Origin: Gracilibacillus halotolerans
GTDB lineage: Bacteria > Bacillota > Bacilli > Bacillales > Amphibacillaceae
DNA: 64,000 nucleotides
Direction of reading: 5' to 3'
Assembly (NCBI RefSeq): GCF_014206945.1
Contig: NZ_JACHON010000002.1
Location: 1-64,000 of the forward strand
A program made the translations under genes and the position numbers. The notes under the pieces were generated by a model that had not been told where the DNA came from, did no database searches, and was given only the letters and a program-made list of their open reading frames with translations. This document shows, piece by piece, positions 8,194 through 17,625 of this stretch (positions are counted from its first letter, which is position 1; the number at the start of each line of letters is the position of its first letter).

Positions 8194-11100
8194 ATGGCAG
8201 ATTAACCGAGCTGGATTGTTAAACTTTTGGTACTACGATGAGGAGTTTTTTACTTTTGCAAACGGGAAGCTATTACTTCGAGGCAGTAATGGATCTGGTA
8301 AATCGGTAACAATGCAAAGTTTTTTGCCTGTTTTATTGGATGGTAAAACGTCTCCAGATCGGTTGGATCCGTTTGGTTCAAAAGCGCGCCGAATGGAAGA
8401 CTATTTGCTTGGAGAGAAGGACATTGTTGATCGTGATGAAAGAACAGGCTATTTGTTTATGGAATTTAAACGACAAGGAATGGATCAATTCATGACTATC
8501 GGAATTGGCTTACAAGCGAAACGTCATAAACAAATGAAGTTTTGGGGGTTTGTCATTACAGATAATCGCCGAATAGGCCATGATATGAATCTTTATAAAA
8601 TGGAAAACAATGCTGGAGAAAAACAAAAAATACCATTATCACGTGTAGAGTTAGAAAATTTAATTCAAGACGGTGGATTTGTCGTTCAAACAAAATCAGA
8701 GTATATGAATTTAGTAAATAAATATTTATTTGGGTTTGAAACGATTGAAGCATATGAAGATTTAATAAAATTGCTCATCCAACTGCGAAGTCCAAAGTTA
8801 TCAAAAGATTTCAGGCCGTCTGTCATTTATGAGATTTTAGAAGCTGCTTTACCACCTTTATCTGATGAAGATTTGCGACATTTATCAGATACGATTGAAC
8901 AAATGGATCAAACCAAACAGCAGATAGAACAATTAGATCGAGAAGCATCTGCTATAAAACGTTTAAATGAAGTATATGATTTGTATAATCAATATTTACT
9001 TGCCGATCAAGCGAATGAGTTTCGTTCCTCTAGTAAACGTTTAGTTAAGGAAAAATCTGAATATAAGCAATACAATGATAAACGGACACAATTAGATGAA
9101 GAAATTAATCAATTAAACGAACAAATTAGAGATTTACGCTTGCAAAAAGAGACGAATAAAAAGCAAGAAGAACGACTACGGTCACACAAAGTATGGAATC
9201 TAGAAAAAGAACGAAGCGAGGAATTCGAAAAGCTTCAACAAGAAAAGCAAAGTCTAGCACAAAGGGAAATCAGATTTCAAGATCGTCGTAAAAAAGAAAA
9301 CTCCTTTTTACTAGAAAAGAACGATATCGAGGCGATGAATGATGAACGAATGCACACAATCGAGGATTTGCTTTTTGATATGGAACAAGATGCGGAGGAG
9401 TCAGCCTTTTTAGACGCGCATCGATTAAACAAACAGGATTATGAACGTCATCAACAGGAGAGCTTTGATTTTAGTGTATGGATGAAAGAAACGAGTGAAC
9501 ATTTAACTCAACTCGAAGAAATAAAAGAGAAACTACAAGAATTTGAGACATTAAAGACCAGATTTCAAGAAAAAGATAAGGAATTAGCGAATGAAAATCA
9601 ACTCCTTGATGAAGTTACGTTTCAAGAGCAAGATTGGAATAGGCTATTTGAAGAGGACAAGGAAAAGAAATTAAGCGAAATCCATTCCTGGTTAGGAGAT
9701 ACCGAATGGTTAGATATCGATAGTGAATCATTGCAAGGCGTTTCCAGAAACATTCATTCTTTATATGAACCTAGTAGTTATGATGTGGTGAAGGAGCCAT
9801 TTAGACAAGCTGTCTTAGATTACGAGCGCAAACAAGGACAGAAGGTGTCGGAATTAACATTCCAGCAAGAAAAATTGGAAGAGGAAATAAAGGAAAAAGA
9901 AAAGCTGCTCCAAGAATGGAAAGATAAGACAGACCCAGAACCGGAAATGGACCAACTTACAAGGGAAGCTAGACAACTATTACGAAAAAAAGGCATAGAC
10001 TATATTCCTTTTTATGCGGCGGTGGAATTCCAACCACATGTTCATTCGGATGTAAGAAGAAGAATAGAGGCTGCCATTATCGATAGTGGTATGTTAGATG
10101 CTTTAATTGTAGGAGAAGAAATAAAATTACAGCATGATCGAATGTTATCTCCAAAGCCACAAATGATGGCATACACATTAGCGGATTATTTACAGCCTGA
10201 TGTTAACGAAGAAAGTATTATTTCGCCAAGAATAGTTGCGGATGTATTAAGCAGTATTACAATTGGAGATACGGACGAAGGCGCATTATTCTCGATAACA
10301 GAAGAAGGTCATTATCAATTAGGATTATTAAAAGGTCATGCACTGCCAGTAAGTGAAGTTAGATTTATTGGTCGTAATGCTAGAAAAAGATTTAGAGAAG
10401 AACAAATAGAGATCATTCAAGCAGAGATTGCGATATTAAAAGAAAGTAAACAAACATATCTTTCAGAATTAGAAAATGTTCGCGCAACGATTGAACGAGC
10501 AAAAACTAGATTTGACCAATTTCCAAATGATGAAGATTTACAAGAAAGTTTTCGACAAATAACCGACGTAAGATTAAAGATTAAGCACCACAACGTTCAA
10601 GTAGAAAGACTATCTAGGGAGTTAAAAGAAATCCACAACAACTATTCGGAAGTAAAGCAAAGAATTAATGAAAAAGCGAGGGCTTTTAATCTCGAAATAA
10701 GTTGGGATGCTTACCAGCAGGCTATTTCCGTAATGAAACGATATGAAAAAGACTTATCTAGATTGGAAAAACAGCATCTTCAATATATCAACGATTGGAG
10801 AAGACAGCACGATATTATGGCAAGACTTGATGAATTAGAGCAAGAAATATTGGAGGTTCAAGGCGAAATAAATATTTCTGAAGACAAAATAAAAGAAATG
10901 GAACAGAATATAGAGCACATTGAACAACAATTAACGCAACAAGGTGTAGGTGATATAAGGCAACAAATAATGGATGTACAACAAGCATTAAGTAAAATTC
11001 AAAATGATTTAAGAGACAAGGAAATAACGTTGTCTCGAAAGGAAGCCGAACAAGACCATGTTCAGCAAGATATAAAAGTTAAAGAGAATCAGGTTTTGTT

Positions 11101-12322
11101 CTGGGAAAACATGGAGAAGGCATGGAAATCCTCATTCGAACAAGAAGTACATCGTGGATTCCTCGAACTTGATACAGAAAATGATATTCAGGAAGTAGCC
11201 ACTACTGTACTTCAATCATATCGACACATACTGAAAGAAAAAGACCGTGGAAAACTGGTATCACAGCTAACGCAGGAGTATTTTCGACAACATAGCGATC
11301 TAATCGAGTATCGCCCGAATATCTTCAACGCACCATTTACAAAACCGAAGTGGATGGATGAATTAGTAAATGAAGAAAATATGCCTTATATCGAACAGTG
11401 GATACAAAAAGTTGATCGCCAATTGATTGAGCTAGATTATCAAGGTAAACAAGTGAGCCCATATACTGTGCAACAGAAGGTTGAATTAGAGCAAGAGCGC
11501 CAAGAAAGCTTACTCAATGAACAAGACCAAGCATTATATGAGGAGATATTGTTCCATTCTGTTGGTCAAAAATTACGAGCGCGAATACGCCGTGCAGAGC
11601 AATGGGTCCATAAAATGAAACAACTCATGGAAACAAGGGATACATCCTCTGGCCTATCCTTCTCGATTAGGTGGAAACCGCGAACAGCAGATGCAGAGAC
11701 GGAGATGGACACGGTTGATTTAGTACATTTATTAAGACAAGATGCGAAGCTATTAAAAGAAGAAGATATCGAGAAAATTATGATTCATTTTCGTTCAAAA
11801 ATTTCCAAAGCGAGAGAAATGCTTGGAGACAGTAGTGAGATGCAAACATTACTTCAAGTGTTAAAGGAGGTTCTCGATTATCGTAAATGGTTTTCATTTG
11901 TCCTTCATTTCCAAAGAGAAGGTGAGAATAAACGAGAACTTACTAATAATCAATTTTATAAGTTTAGTGGTGGAGAGAAAGCAATGGCTATGTACATTCC
12001 TTTATTTACTGCTTGTTATTCACGTTACTTGGAAGCGGCTGATGATGCACCATATATCATTTCTTTAGATGAAGCTTTTGCAGGAGTAGATGAAAATAAT
12101 ATTCGTGAGATGTTTGAAATAGTGGAGCAGTTAGGGTTTAACTATATTATGAACTCGCAAGTATTGTGGGGTGACTATGACACAATTAGTAAATTATCCA
12201 TCAGTGAACTAGTACGGCCAAAAAACGCTAGCTTTGTAAGTGTTATTCGATATCATTGGGATGGTAGTAAAATGAATATGGAAATTCCTGATGAGAGGGA
12301 AGAGGAGCAATCATTTGTGTGA
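8186..12322 (+). CDS. Wadjet SMC-like ATPase JetC (TIGR02680 family)
   Basis: A 1378-residue SMC/SbcC-like ATPase. Walker A (GSNGSGKS) lies at residues 33-40, long coiled coils rich in Glu, Gln and Lys fill about 230-570 and 740-1000 around a hinge-like middle, and the ABC signature (FSGGEK, about 1259) and Walker B (YIISLDEAFAGVD, about 1290) are at the C terminus. Dimers of this motor extrude DNA loops to sense small circular DNA. It starts at GTG 8186, after GGAGGTGAAG. All ATPase motifs are intact, so the system is probably active. Confidence 0.93.
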   Translation: MNKWQINRAGLLNFWYYDEEFFTFANGKLLLRGSNGSGKSVTMQSFLPVLLDGKTSPDRLDPFGSKARRMEDYLLGEKDIVDRDERTGYLFMEFKRQGMDQFMTIGIGLQAKRHKQMKFWGFVITDNRRIGHDMNLYKMENNAGEKQKIPLSRVELENLIQDGGFVVQTKSEYMNLVNKYLFGFETIEAYEDLIKLLIQLRSPKLSKDFRPSVIYEILEAALPPLSDEDLRHLSDTIEQMDQTKQQIEQLDREASAIKRLNEVYDLYNQYLLADQANEFRSSSKRLVKEKSEYKQYNDKRTQLDEEINQLNEQIRDLRLQKETNKKQEERLRSHKVWNLEKERSEEFEKLQQEKQSLAQREIRFQDRRKKENSFLLEKNDIEAMNDERMHTIEDLLFDMEQDAEESAFLDAHRLNKQDYERHQQESFDFSVWMKETSEHLTQLEEIKEKLQEFETLKTRFQEKDKELANENQLLDEVTFQEQDWNRLFEEDKEKKLSEIHSWLGDTEWLDIDSESLQGVSRNIHSLYEPSSYDVVKEPFRQAVLDYERKQGQKVSELTFQQEKLEEEIKEKEKLLQEWKDKTDPEPEMDQLTREARQLLRKKGIDYIPFYAAVEFQPHVHSDVRRRIEAAIIDSGMLDALIVGEEIKLQHDRMLSPKPQMMAYTLADYLQPDVNEESIISPRIVADVLSSITIGDTDEGALFSITEEGHYQLGLLKGHALPVSEVRFIGRNARKRFREEQIEIIQAEIAILKESKQTYLSELENVRATIERAKTRFDQFPNDEDLQESFRQITDVRLKIKHHNVQVERLSRELKEIHNNYSEVKQRINEKARAFNLEISWDAYQQAISVMKRYEKDLSRLEKQHLQYINDWRRQHDIMARLDELEQEILEVQGEINISEDKIKEMEQNIEHIEQQLTQQGVGDIRQQIMDVQQALSKIQNDLRDKEITLSRKEAEQDHVQQDIKVKENQVLFWENMEKAWKSSFEQEVHRGFLELDTENDIQEVATTVLQSYRHILKEKDRGKLVSQLTQEYFRQHSDLIEYRPNIFNAPFTKPKWMDELVNEENMPYIEQWIQKVDRQLIELDYQGKQVSPYTVQQKVELEQERQESLLNEQDQALYEEILFHSVGQKLRARIRRAEQWVHKMKQLMETRDTSSGLSFSIRWKPRTADAETEMDTVDLVHLLRQDAKLLKEEDIEKIMIHFRSKISKAREMLGDSSEMQTLLQVLKEVLDYRKWFSFVLHFQREGENKRELTNNQFYKFSGGEKAMAMYIPLFTACYSRYLEAADDAPYIISLDEAFAGVDENNIREMFEIVEQLGFNYIMNSQVLWGDYDTISKLSISELVRPKNASFVSVIRYHWDGSKMNMEIPDEREEEQSFV

Positions 12323-12334
12323 GGATGAAGAATC

Positions 12335-13624
12335 ATGATAAAAGCAGCACTCGCATATTTTAGAGAAAATAACTACTATGATCGTTTATTTATTTTATTC
12401 AGGAAAAAGTATGAATCGTTAGGACGTATTGGCGGGACTGTTAAAATAGATTCCCTTCGTGACAAGGAATTAGAGGCAGTAGCTCGCTTTTTTGGAAAAA
12501 CTACGACTGACTTACAACGAATGGAAAAAGTATCGTTGGAAAGTTTTGAGAAACAATTAAAAAACACTAAATTTGCTAGTCTGGATTTAAAAGAGTTGTT
12601 AGAGGCCTATTTTGAAGAACCGCTTGTTTCCAAGAAAGAGAAAAAAGAGATGGCAGAGCAAAGGACCAAGCATTTTTTTGACCAGTTAGCTAGTAAATAC
12701 CCTGGGATTAATAACTGGTTGAACTATGTTAGAAAAAAATCGTCTGATACGTATTGGATTTATCGTTTAATGGCTGATTCACCAGAGGAATTTTTGATGA
12801 AAGCTTGTCATTTAGAACATGCAATCGCTCATTTACCAAGCGAATTAGAACGATTACCAATGTTTAGTCAGCGAATTACTCGTGATCCCCATGCTTTTGA
12901 TTTAAATACTATTTTAGGTAGACTGTTTGTCCATTTGTTAGCAGTAGATAAATGTAAAGGGAATGCTGTTATTGTACCAACAGATAGTGAGGGCATCAAC
13001 GAATTGCTGCTATCCTACAACATACTACGAGACGATATTACGAATTATGTAACGTGTGCAAATTTACTAGCAGAATCGACGGAAGGATCACATCCCATGT
13101 GGGAAGCAGCAGCAAGAACACAAAGTGTCTTGAACATGCCTCTCCGTGAATTAATTGGGCTTACAAGTGTTTATCCAGCTGGCAATAAAAAAATGGTGTG
13201 GATTGTGGAGAACTCCGGGGTCTATTCAAGTATTTTAGACAAATTACCTGATGCTCCACTAATTTGTACCCATGGTCAATTTAAATTGGCAGCATTAATT
13301 CTGATAGATTTATTAGTTAAGGAAGATTGCACACTTTATTATGCCGGCGATATTGACCCAGAAGGTTTAGGTATGGCGGAAAAATTAATATTAAGGCATC
13401 CTCAGAATGTGCGGTTGTGGAAGATGGACGTAAAGTCGTATCAAAAATCAATAGCCAGTATAGAACTTTCGGATGAGCGATTAAAAAAGTTAGATGCTAT
13501 TGTGACGTCTGAAATGTTACCCGTAGTAAAAGAAATAAAGAAAAGAAAACGTGCTGGCTATCAAGAAGCACTTGTTAGTGAAATGATTGCTGAATTGAGT
13601 AAAGAAAACAGCCAATCCTTATAA
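12335..13624 (+). CDS. Wadjet Toprim nuclease JetD (TIGR02679 family)
   Basis: A 429-residue protein, last gene of the Wadjet operon, 12 bp after jetC with a GAGGATG binding site. The C-terminal half is a topoisomerase VI/Spo11-like Toprim domain: the acidic residue in VWIVENSG (about residue 290) and the DxD of YAGDIDPEGLG (about 338-344) would hold the metal that cuts plasmid DNA. The N-terminal part is the arm that docks to the JetABC motor. The catalytic residues are present. A strong hairpin follows. Confidence 0.9.
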   Translation: MIKAALAYFRENNYYDRLFILFRKKYESLGRIGGTVKIDSLRDKELEAVARFFGKTTTDLQRMEKVSLESFEKQLKNTKFASLDLKELLEAYFEEPLVSKKEKKEMAEQRTKHFFDQLASKYPGINNWLNYVRKKSSDTYWIYRLMADSPEEFLMKACHLEHAIAHLPSELERLPMFSQRITRDPHAFDLNTILGRLFVHLLAVDKCKGNAVIVPTDSEGINELLLSYNILRDDITNYVTCANLLAESTEGSHPMWEAAARTQSVLNMPLRELIGLTSVYPAGNKKMVWIVENSGVYSSILDKLPDAPLICTHGQFKLAALILIDLLVKEDCTLYYAGDIDPEGLGMAEKLILRHPQNVRLWKMDVKSYQKSIASIELSDERLKKLDAIVTSEMLPVVKEIKKRKRAGYQEALVSEMIAELSKENSQSL

Positions 13625-13655
13625 GGAGATTTATTGGTAAAAAATAATGGTTGAT

Positions 13656-13697
13656 AGAAAATCAAGTAAGGGAACAGATCCCTACTTGATTTTCTTA
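13656..13697 (+). terminator. Terminator of the Wadjet operon
   Basis: GAAAATCAAGTA-GGGA pairs with TCCCTACTTGATTTTC (one bulged A in the left arm), followed by TT. It separates jetD from the downstream membrane genes. Confidence 0.85.
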
Positions 13698-13807
13698 CAT
13701 AAGAATTAGAAAACGTATATAGAATTTGTAGTAGGTATTGTCTTTTTAACAAATACATTATAAAATGGTAGATAATACCTAAAAATGTGAAAGAAAGGAG
13801 GAGAATA

Positions 13808-14320
13808 ATGAGAATTATTTTAGAAGTTCTTCGTTTTATGTTGGTGTTCTTCATTATTGCAACTCTAACTGGACTAGCAACTGTCATTATTACTGGACCG
13901 ATATTAACGAATTTCGGATTACACCCTGATGAATTCGTTTGGATTGGATTTGTAATAGCGATACCCGTAGTCTATGCTATTTATAAAAAGAAAAAATGGG
14001 GAAATGTTATGGATAGAAAAATTTTCTGGACTTCCATTGCTGCAATTATACTTCTACTAGCTATCACTCCAGCTGCTACCACTGAGTTCTTACACACATC
14101 CAAATACGCACAAAGCTATGGTTTTCCATTCCCATTCTTAACATTATACGTAGAAAATGGATCGCAGTTTTTATTGCCAAACTTACTTTCTGGAAAATTG
14201 ACAGGAAGTGCCTTGCATACGGGTGTTTTCATTAACTTTTTACTCATTTACTTTGTAGTATTTTTAGGATTCTTTCTAAAGAAAAGGGTGCTAGAAAATA
14301 GAGAAAATACGATTGGCTAA
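13808..14320 (+). CDS. Uncharacterised four-helix membrane protein
   Basis: About 170 residues with hydrophobic helices near 5-27, 36-53, 66-84 and 134-160. I do not recognise the family. The ATG at 13808 follows AAAGGAGGAG at 13795-13804; a GTG at 13787 overlaps no binding site. A short Lys-rich cytosolic loop (YKKKKWG) follows helix two and the C terminus is basic. It lies after the Wadjet terminator and 26 bp before a second membrane protein, with which it is probably cotranscribed. Nothing links it firmly to Wadjet. Confidence 0.7.
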   Translation: MRIILEVLRFMLVFFIIATLTGLATVIITGPILTNFGLHPDEFVWIGFVIAIPVVYAIYKKKKWGNVMDRKIFWTSIAAIILLLAITPAATTEFLHTSKYAQSYGFPFPFLTLYVENGSQFLLPNLLSGKLTGSALHTGVFINFLLIYFVVFLGFFLKKRVLENRENTIG

Positions 14321-14346
14321 CAATATTGTTTTTGTAAGGAGCATAT

Positions 14347-15126
14347 ATGTTCAGTAATGTTTTTAGAGAAGGATGGAATATTCTTCAATTAAATTGGTTG
14401 AAAATTATTGGTATGGTATTTTTCGTTTATACGATAAAACTATTGTTAGGTACATTACCTATCCAAGGAACGGTCATTATACGATTTGATCCACTTGACA
14501 TTTTAACATCAGATTCGCTAGGTGAACTTGTTGTACAATCCTTCGTTAATGGTGTACTCTTTTTTATTCTTGTTCAATATATTACACTTACAGACCGAAC
14601 AATGCGGGGAAGGTTTGTTAAGGCAATCACTTTTCCATTTCGGAATTTTCGTCTATTGTATAAAGGACTTATTGTTCTTTTTCTAACGTATATCCTTTTA
14701 TCATTATTTGGATTGGTGGTCCTCTATTCATTTTTTGGTTTATTGATTATATTATCAGCAGGGTTAGATGGCTATTCCATCCTACTTGCTGTCATCTTTG
14801 CTCTTCTTTACGCATTGTTTATTTGGCTCTTAACTGGAATTTCTCAGGCTTTATATATCCTACATGATGATCCGTCTATTAATACGTTCAGAAGTATTGG
14901 AAGAAGCTTTGGCTTAATGAGAAGAAGTCGTTGGCCATTAATAGGCTTGTTCGTTTTAACTGGTATAGGGATAATTGTTGGAGTGTTGTTGCTTTTAGTA
15001 GGTGTAGTAATCACAATGGTTTTATTTGAAGTGTTTCGACTAGCTTTTTACAGAGAGCTTTTACGTAAGAAAAGACAACAAGAATGGCAACATAAAGTCG
15101 AAGCAGCCGTAAACGTAAATAATTAG
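14347..15126 (+). CDS. Uncharacterised polytopic membrane protein
   Basis: A 259-residue protein with about six hydrophobic segments and no recognised catalytic motif. The segment NTFRSIGRSFGLMRRSRWPLIGLF resembles the cytosolic loop of YciC/GDPD-membrane-domain-like proteins, but the match is only an impression. GTAAGGAG precedes the ATG. The C terminus is strongly charged (KKRQQEWQHK). It forms a likely two-gene unit with the preceding membrane protein and ends at a hairpin shared with the convergent coat genes. Confidence 0.7.
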   Translation: MFSNVFREGWNILQLNWLKIIGMVFFVYTIKLLLGTLPIQGTVIIRFDPLDILTSDSLGELVVQSFVNGVLFFILVQYITLTDRTMRGRFVKAITFPFRNFRLLYKGLIVLFLTYILLSLFGLVVLYSFFGLLIILSAGLDGYSILLAVIFALLYALFIWLLTGISQALYILHDDPSINTFRSIGRSFGLMRRSRWPLIGLFVLTGIGIIVGVLLLLVGVVITMVLFEVFRLAFYRELLRKKRQQEWQHKVEAAVNVNN

Positions 15127-15127
15127 T

Positions 15128-15176
15128 AAAATCAATAGCCCGTGATTTTTTACTATCCAGGCTATTGATTTTTTAT
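15128..15176. terminator. Bidirectional terminator
   Basis: AAATCAATAGCC (15128-15140) pairs with GGCTATTGATTT (15160-15171), with T-runs on both strands. It lies between convergent genes. Confidence 0.85.
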
Positions 15177-15469
15177 TTTGCTAGCTTTAATGCTGCTTTT
15201 GCTGCTTTTTCTTCTATCTTCATTTGTTCATCTAGATTACTTGGATGATAATAACCTTTTTCAATCATATATTGACTGATTCGCTCATGTGCTTCAATCG
15301 CATCATTAAGTTGCTCACGTAAAACGTCCCTTGCCTCCGGTGTGACAGACTCTGTTAAAGCAAAGGTCAAATTCCTAACAGCAGATTTTGCATTTATCAA
15401 AAAGTCTGTTGCGATTACCTGATCGGTCATTCCACTTAACCCAGCAATTTTTTGAATCATGTTCGTCAC
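15173..15469 (-). CDS. CotF-family spore coat protein
   Basis: A 98-residue protein of the coat F family. It has the ATDFLINAKSAVRNLTFALTE helix and the EARDVLREQLNDAIE and YMIEKGYYHPSNLDEQ segments common to CotF, YraD and YraF of B. subtilis. These are small helical proteins deposited in the spore coat. The GTG start at 15469 overlaps the stop of the upstream small gene (GTGA) and lies 7 nt after GGGAGG. The gene mirrors the coat pair on the plus strand, and sporulation-specific expression is expected. Confidence 0.88.
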   Translation of the reverse strand: MTNMIQKIAGLSGMTDQVIATDFLINAKSAVRNLTFALTESVTPEARDVLREQLNDAIEAHERISQYMIEKGYYHPSNLDEQMKIEEKAAKAALKLAK

Positions 15470-15672
15470 ATGACCACCTCCCTATCTTTGATTAATTTAC
15501 TTAATTGTTGAACGTGCTTTTTACCTTCTGTGACATCCATTTCCAAAATGCTTTTTAATTCATCACAACCAACTAAGCCTTTCATTGTAGACGACTTTGT
15601 TAAGCAAATGTTTTTAAACGCTAGAATTTCTTGTAATTCCAATCGTTCATGCAATGCCAATCTTTCCTCCAT
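15466..15672 (-). CDS. Small CotF-partner protein (YraG/YraE-like)
   Basis: A 68-residue protein starting MEERLALHERLELQEILAF. It resembles the small proteins that precede CotF-type genes in the yraD-G region of B. subtilis, and it is similar in pattern to its divergent counterpart at 15825. GAGGTGAGAAG precedes the ATG. It contains two cysteines (CLTK and GCDE). The likely role is as a spore coat component or chaperone for the linked CotF protein; this is inferred from context. Confidence 0.78.
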   Translation of the reverse strand: MEERLALHERLELQEILAFKNICLTKSSTMKGLVGCDELKSILEMDVTEGKKHVQQLSKLIKDREVVM

Positions 15673-15824
15673 CTTCTCACCTCAATTATCTAAACTTTCC
15701 TCTATTTTGTGTATTTTTGCGCTAGTTATTCTTTCTTATCTCCCATTTCTATATGTCGGTATATCATACACAAAGCAGGGTAAATTATGCTTAGTCTAAA
15801 CAATTGAATGAGGAGGTTTTTGAA
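15673..15824. promoter_or_regulatory. Divergent promoter region of the coat genes
   Basis: This 152-bp gap holds the start regions of both coat operons. CATACACA at 15765-15772 resembles the -10 of mother-cell sporulation sigma factors (SigE/SigK), but I cannot define a convincing -35, so the sigma factor is only a guess. Confidence 0.35.
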
Positions 15825-16031
15825 TTGGCAAAAGAGGATCTCGCATTTCACGAAACAGTTGATATGCATGAAATAATGAATGCAAAAACGATTGGTTTAC
15901 TGAAATCGAAACTTATACAAGGTGTCGTTTTTGATCAAGACTTACGACGACTGATTCAAAAGAATGTAGATATGACAGTTGTAGATATGAAAGAATTACG
16001 CAGGCTTTACCCTTATACAAAATCCGAGTAA
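15825..16031 (+). CDS. Small CotF-partner protein (YraG/YraE-like)
   Basis: A 68-residue protein (MAKEDLAFHETVDMHEIMNAK...) that precedes a CotF gene, as in the yra coat cluster of B. subtilis. I start it at TTG 15825, 8 nt after AGGAGG (15811-15816); a TTG at 15804 has no binding site. The HET..MHEI.. pattern matches HER..LQEI.. in the divergent small gene, so the two are paralogues. It is probably a spore coat or coat-assembly protein. Confidence 0.78.
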   Translation: MAKEDLAFHETVDMHEIMNAKTIGLLKSKLIQGVVFDQDLRRLIQKNVDMTVVDMKELRRLYPYTKSE

Positions 16032-16046
16032 GTGAGGTAATGAGAA

Positions 16047-16406
16047 ATGAATGACTACTTAGACCCAATTAATTCAGTCGGTATGCCAGAAAAAATCGAT
16101 TCCGCAATTGCGCTCGACCTATTAATTACAGTGAAGGAACTAATACGGAATTATTCCGTTGCGATTACCGAAACTGCTAGTCCAGAAGTAAGAACAACTT
16201 TACGAAATCAAATGGAAGCTGCAATTGATTATCAAACGGAAGTAATCGATTTAATGATGCAAAAGAAGTGGTTCCACCCTTATGATGTGAGTGAACAACA
16301 ATTACTTGATTTAGATGCAGCCAACAATGCCATCGATATTGCTGGACTTAATCTCTTTCCAGAAAACAATAACCGAAAAGGGATGTTCCCGACACCACCC
16401 AACTAG
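16047..16406 (+). CDS. CotF-family spore coat protein
   Basis: A 119-residue coat F domain protein. It shares with the minus-strand copy the pattern ALDLLITVKELIRNYSVAITE, the PEVRTTLRNQMEAAID segment and WFHPYDVSEQQ. The C-terminal 20 residues (LNLFPENNNRKGMF and on) extend past the usual family end. It follows its small partner by 15 bp with a GTGAGGTAATGAG binding region, and precedes the AdhB-like gene by 14 bp, forming one operon. Confidence 0.88.
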   Translation: MNDYLDPINSVGMPEKIDSAIALDLLITVKELIRNYSVAITETASPEVRTTLRNQMEAAIDYQTEVIDLMMQKKWFHPYDVSEQQLLDLDAANNAIDIAGLNLFPENNNRKGMFPTPPN

Positions 16407-16420
16407 AGAGGAGCTAGGAA

Positions 16421-17557
16421 ATGAAAGCTGTAACGTTTCAAGGTGTTAACAATGTAGTCGTAAAAGAAGTCGAAGCACCTCGTATTCATAAACCAGACGA
16501 TATTATCATCAAATTAACGAGCACTGCTATTTGTGGCTCAGATTTACATTTGATTCATGGTATGATCCCCAACTTTCAAGAAGATTATATTATCGGTCAT
16601 GAACCTATGGGTATCGTAGAAGAGATCGGTCCGAATGTAACCAAGGTTAAAAAAGGTGATCGTGTTGTTATTCCTTTCAATGTGAGCTGTGGCGAGTGCT
16701 GGTTCTGTGAGAATGAATTAGAGAGTCAATGTGATAATTCGAATGATAATGGCGAAATGGGGGCCTATTTCGGATATTCAGGTACAGCTGGTGGATACCC
16801 TGGAGGGCAAGCAGAATACATGCGCGTACCATACGGGAACTTTCTGCCATTTAAAGTGCCAGAAGATAGTGAGTTAGACGAGGATAACTTACTTCTACTA
16901 TCTGATGCTGGTACGACAGCCTATTGGAGTGTTGATAACTCAGGAATGAAAGAAGGGGACACTGTTGTAATCCTTGGTTGTGGACCAATTGGTTTATTAG
17001 CGCAGAAGTTTGCATGGTTAAAAGGTGCGAAACGTGTAATAGCAGTGGATTATGTAGGATACCGTCTAGACCATGCAAAGCGAACGAATCAAGTGGAGAC
17101 GATTAACTTTGAGGATTATGAAAATACGGGTGAATATTTGCATGAGTTAACGAAAGGTGGAGCTGATGTAGTAATTGACTGTGTTGGAATGGATGGGAAA
17201 ATGTCTGACTTAGAGTTCCTAGCTAGCGGTTTAAAGCTACATGGTGGATCAATGGGAGCACTCGTTATGGCAGCTCAAGCGGTTAAAAAAGGTGGAAACA
17301 TACAAGTGACAGGTATTTATTCTGGTCGCTATAACGCTTTTCCGTTCGGTGATCTATTTCAACGGAATATCAATATACGGACAGGGCAGGCACCAGTCGT
17401 TCATTATATGCCTTATTTACATGACTTAGTTGCCAGTGGAAAAGTAGATTTAAGCGATATTATTACGCATCCTATGCCACTAGAAGAGGCAAAACGAGGA
17501 TATGAAATTTTTGATGCGAAGTTAGAAAATTGTATTAAAGTAGTGCTAAAACCATAA
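16421..17557 (+). CDS. Zinc-dependent alcohol dehydrogenase, AdhB-like
   Basis: A 378-residue medium-chain dehydrogenase. Catalytic zinc ligands are seen at C38 (ICGSDLH) and in GHEPMG, and the structural zinc site is CGECWFCENELESQC. A Rossmann fold follows at VVILGCGPIGLL. It resembles the long formaldehyde/alcohol dehydrogenase group, including B. subtilis AdhB, which in that species sits among the yraD-G coat genes. The same neighbourhood here (14 bp after a CotF gene, AGAGGAG binding site) supports orthology and expression during sporulation. The substrate is unknown. Confidence 0.85.
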   Translation: MKAVTFQGVNNVVVKEVEAPRIHKPDDIIIKLTSTAICGSDLHLIHGMIPNFQEDYIIGHEPMGIVEEIGPNVTKVKKGDRVVIPFNVSCGECWFCENELESQCDNSNDNGEMGAYFGYSGTAGGYPGGQAEYMRVPYGNFLPFKVPEDSELDEDNLLLLSDAGTTAYWSVDNSGMKEGDTVVILGCGPIGLLAQKFAWLKGAKRVIAVDYVGYRLDHAKRTNQVETINFEDYENTGEYLHELTKGGADVVIDCVGMDGKMSDLEFLASGLKLHGGSMGALVMAAQAVKKGGNIQVTGIYSGRYNAFPFGDLFQRNINIRTGQAPVVHYMPYLHDLVASGKVDLSDIITHPMPLEEAKRGYEIFDAKLENCIKVVLKP

Positions 17558-17569
17558 TTGTATACAAAA

Positions 17570-17623
17570 GCACCCCCATAAGGAAATAAGTATTTATTTT
17601 TAAATCTTTCTCCTATGGGGGTA
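17570..17623. terminator. Hairpin between adhB and a convergent gene
   Basis: ACCCCCATA (17572-17580) pairs with TATGGGGGT (17614-17622), with AGGAAA and TTTCTCC extending the stem imperfectly. The T-run is poor. Confidence 0.6.
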
Positions 17624-17625
17624 AG

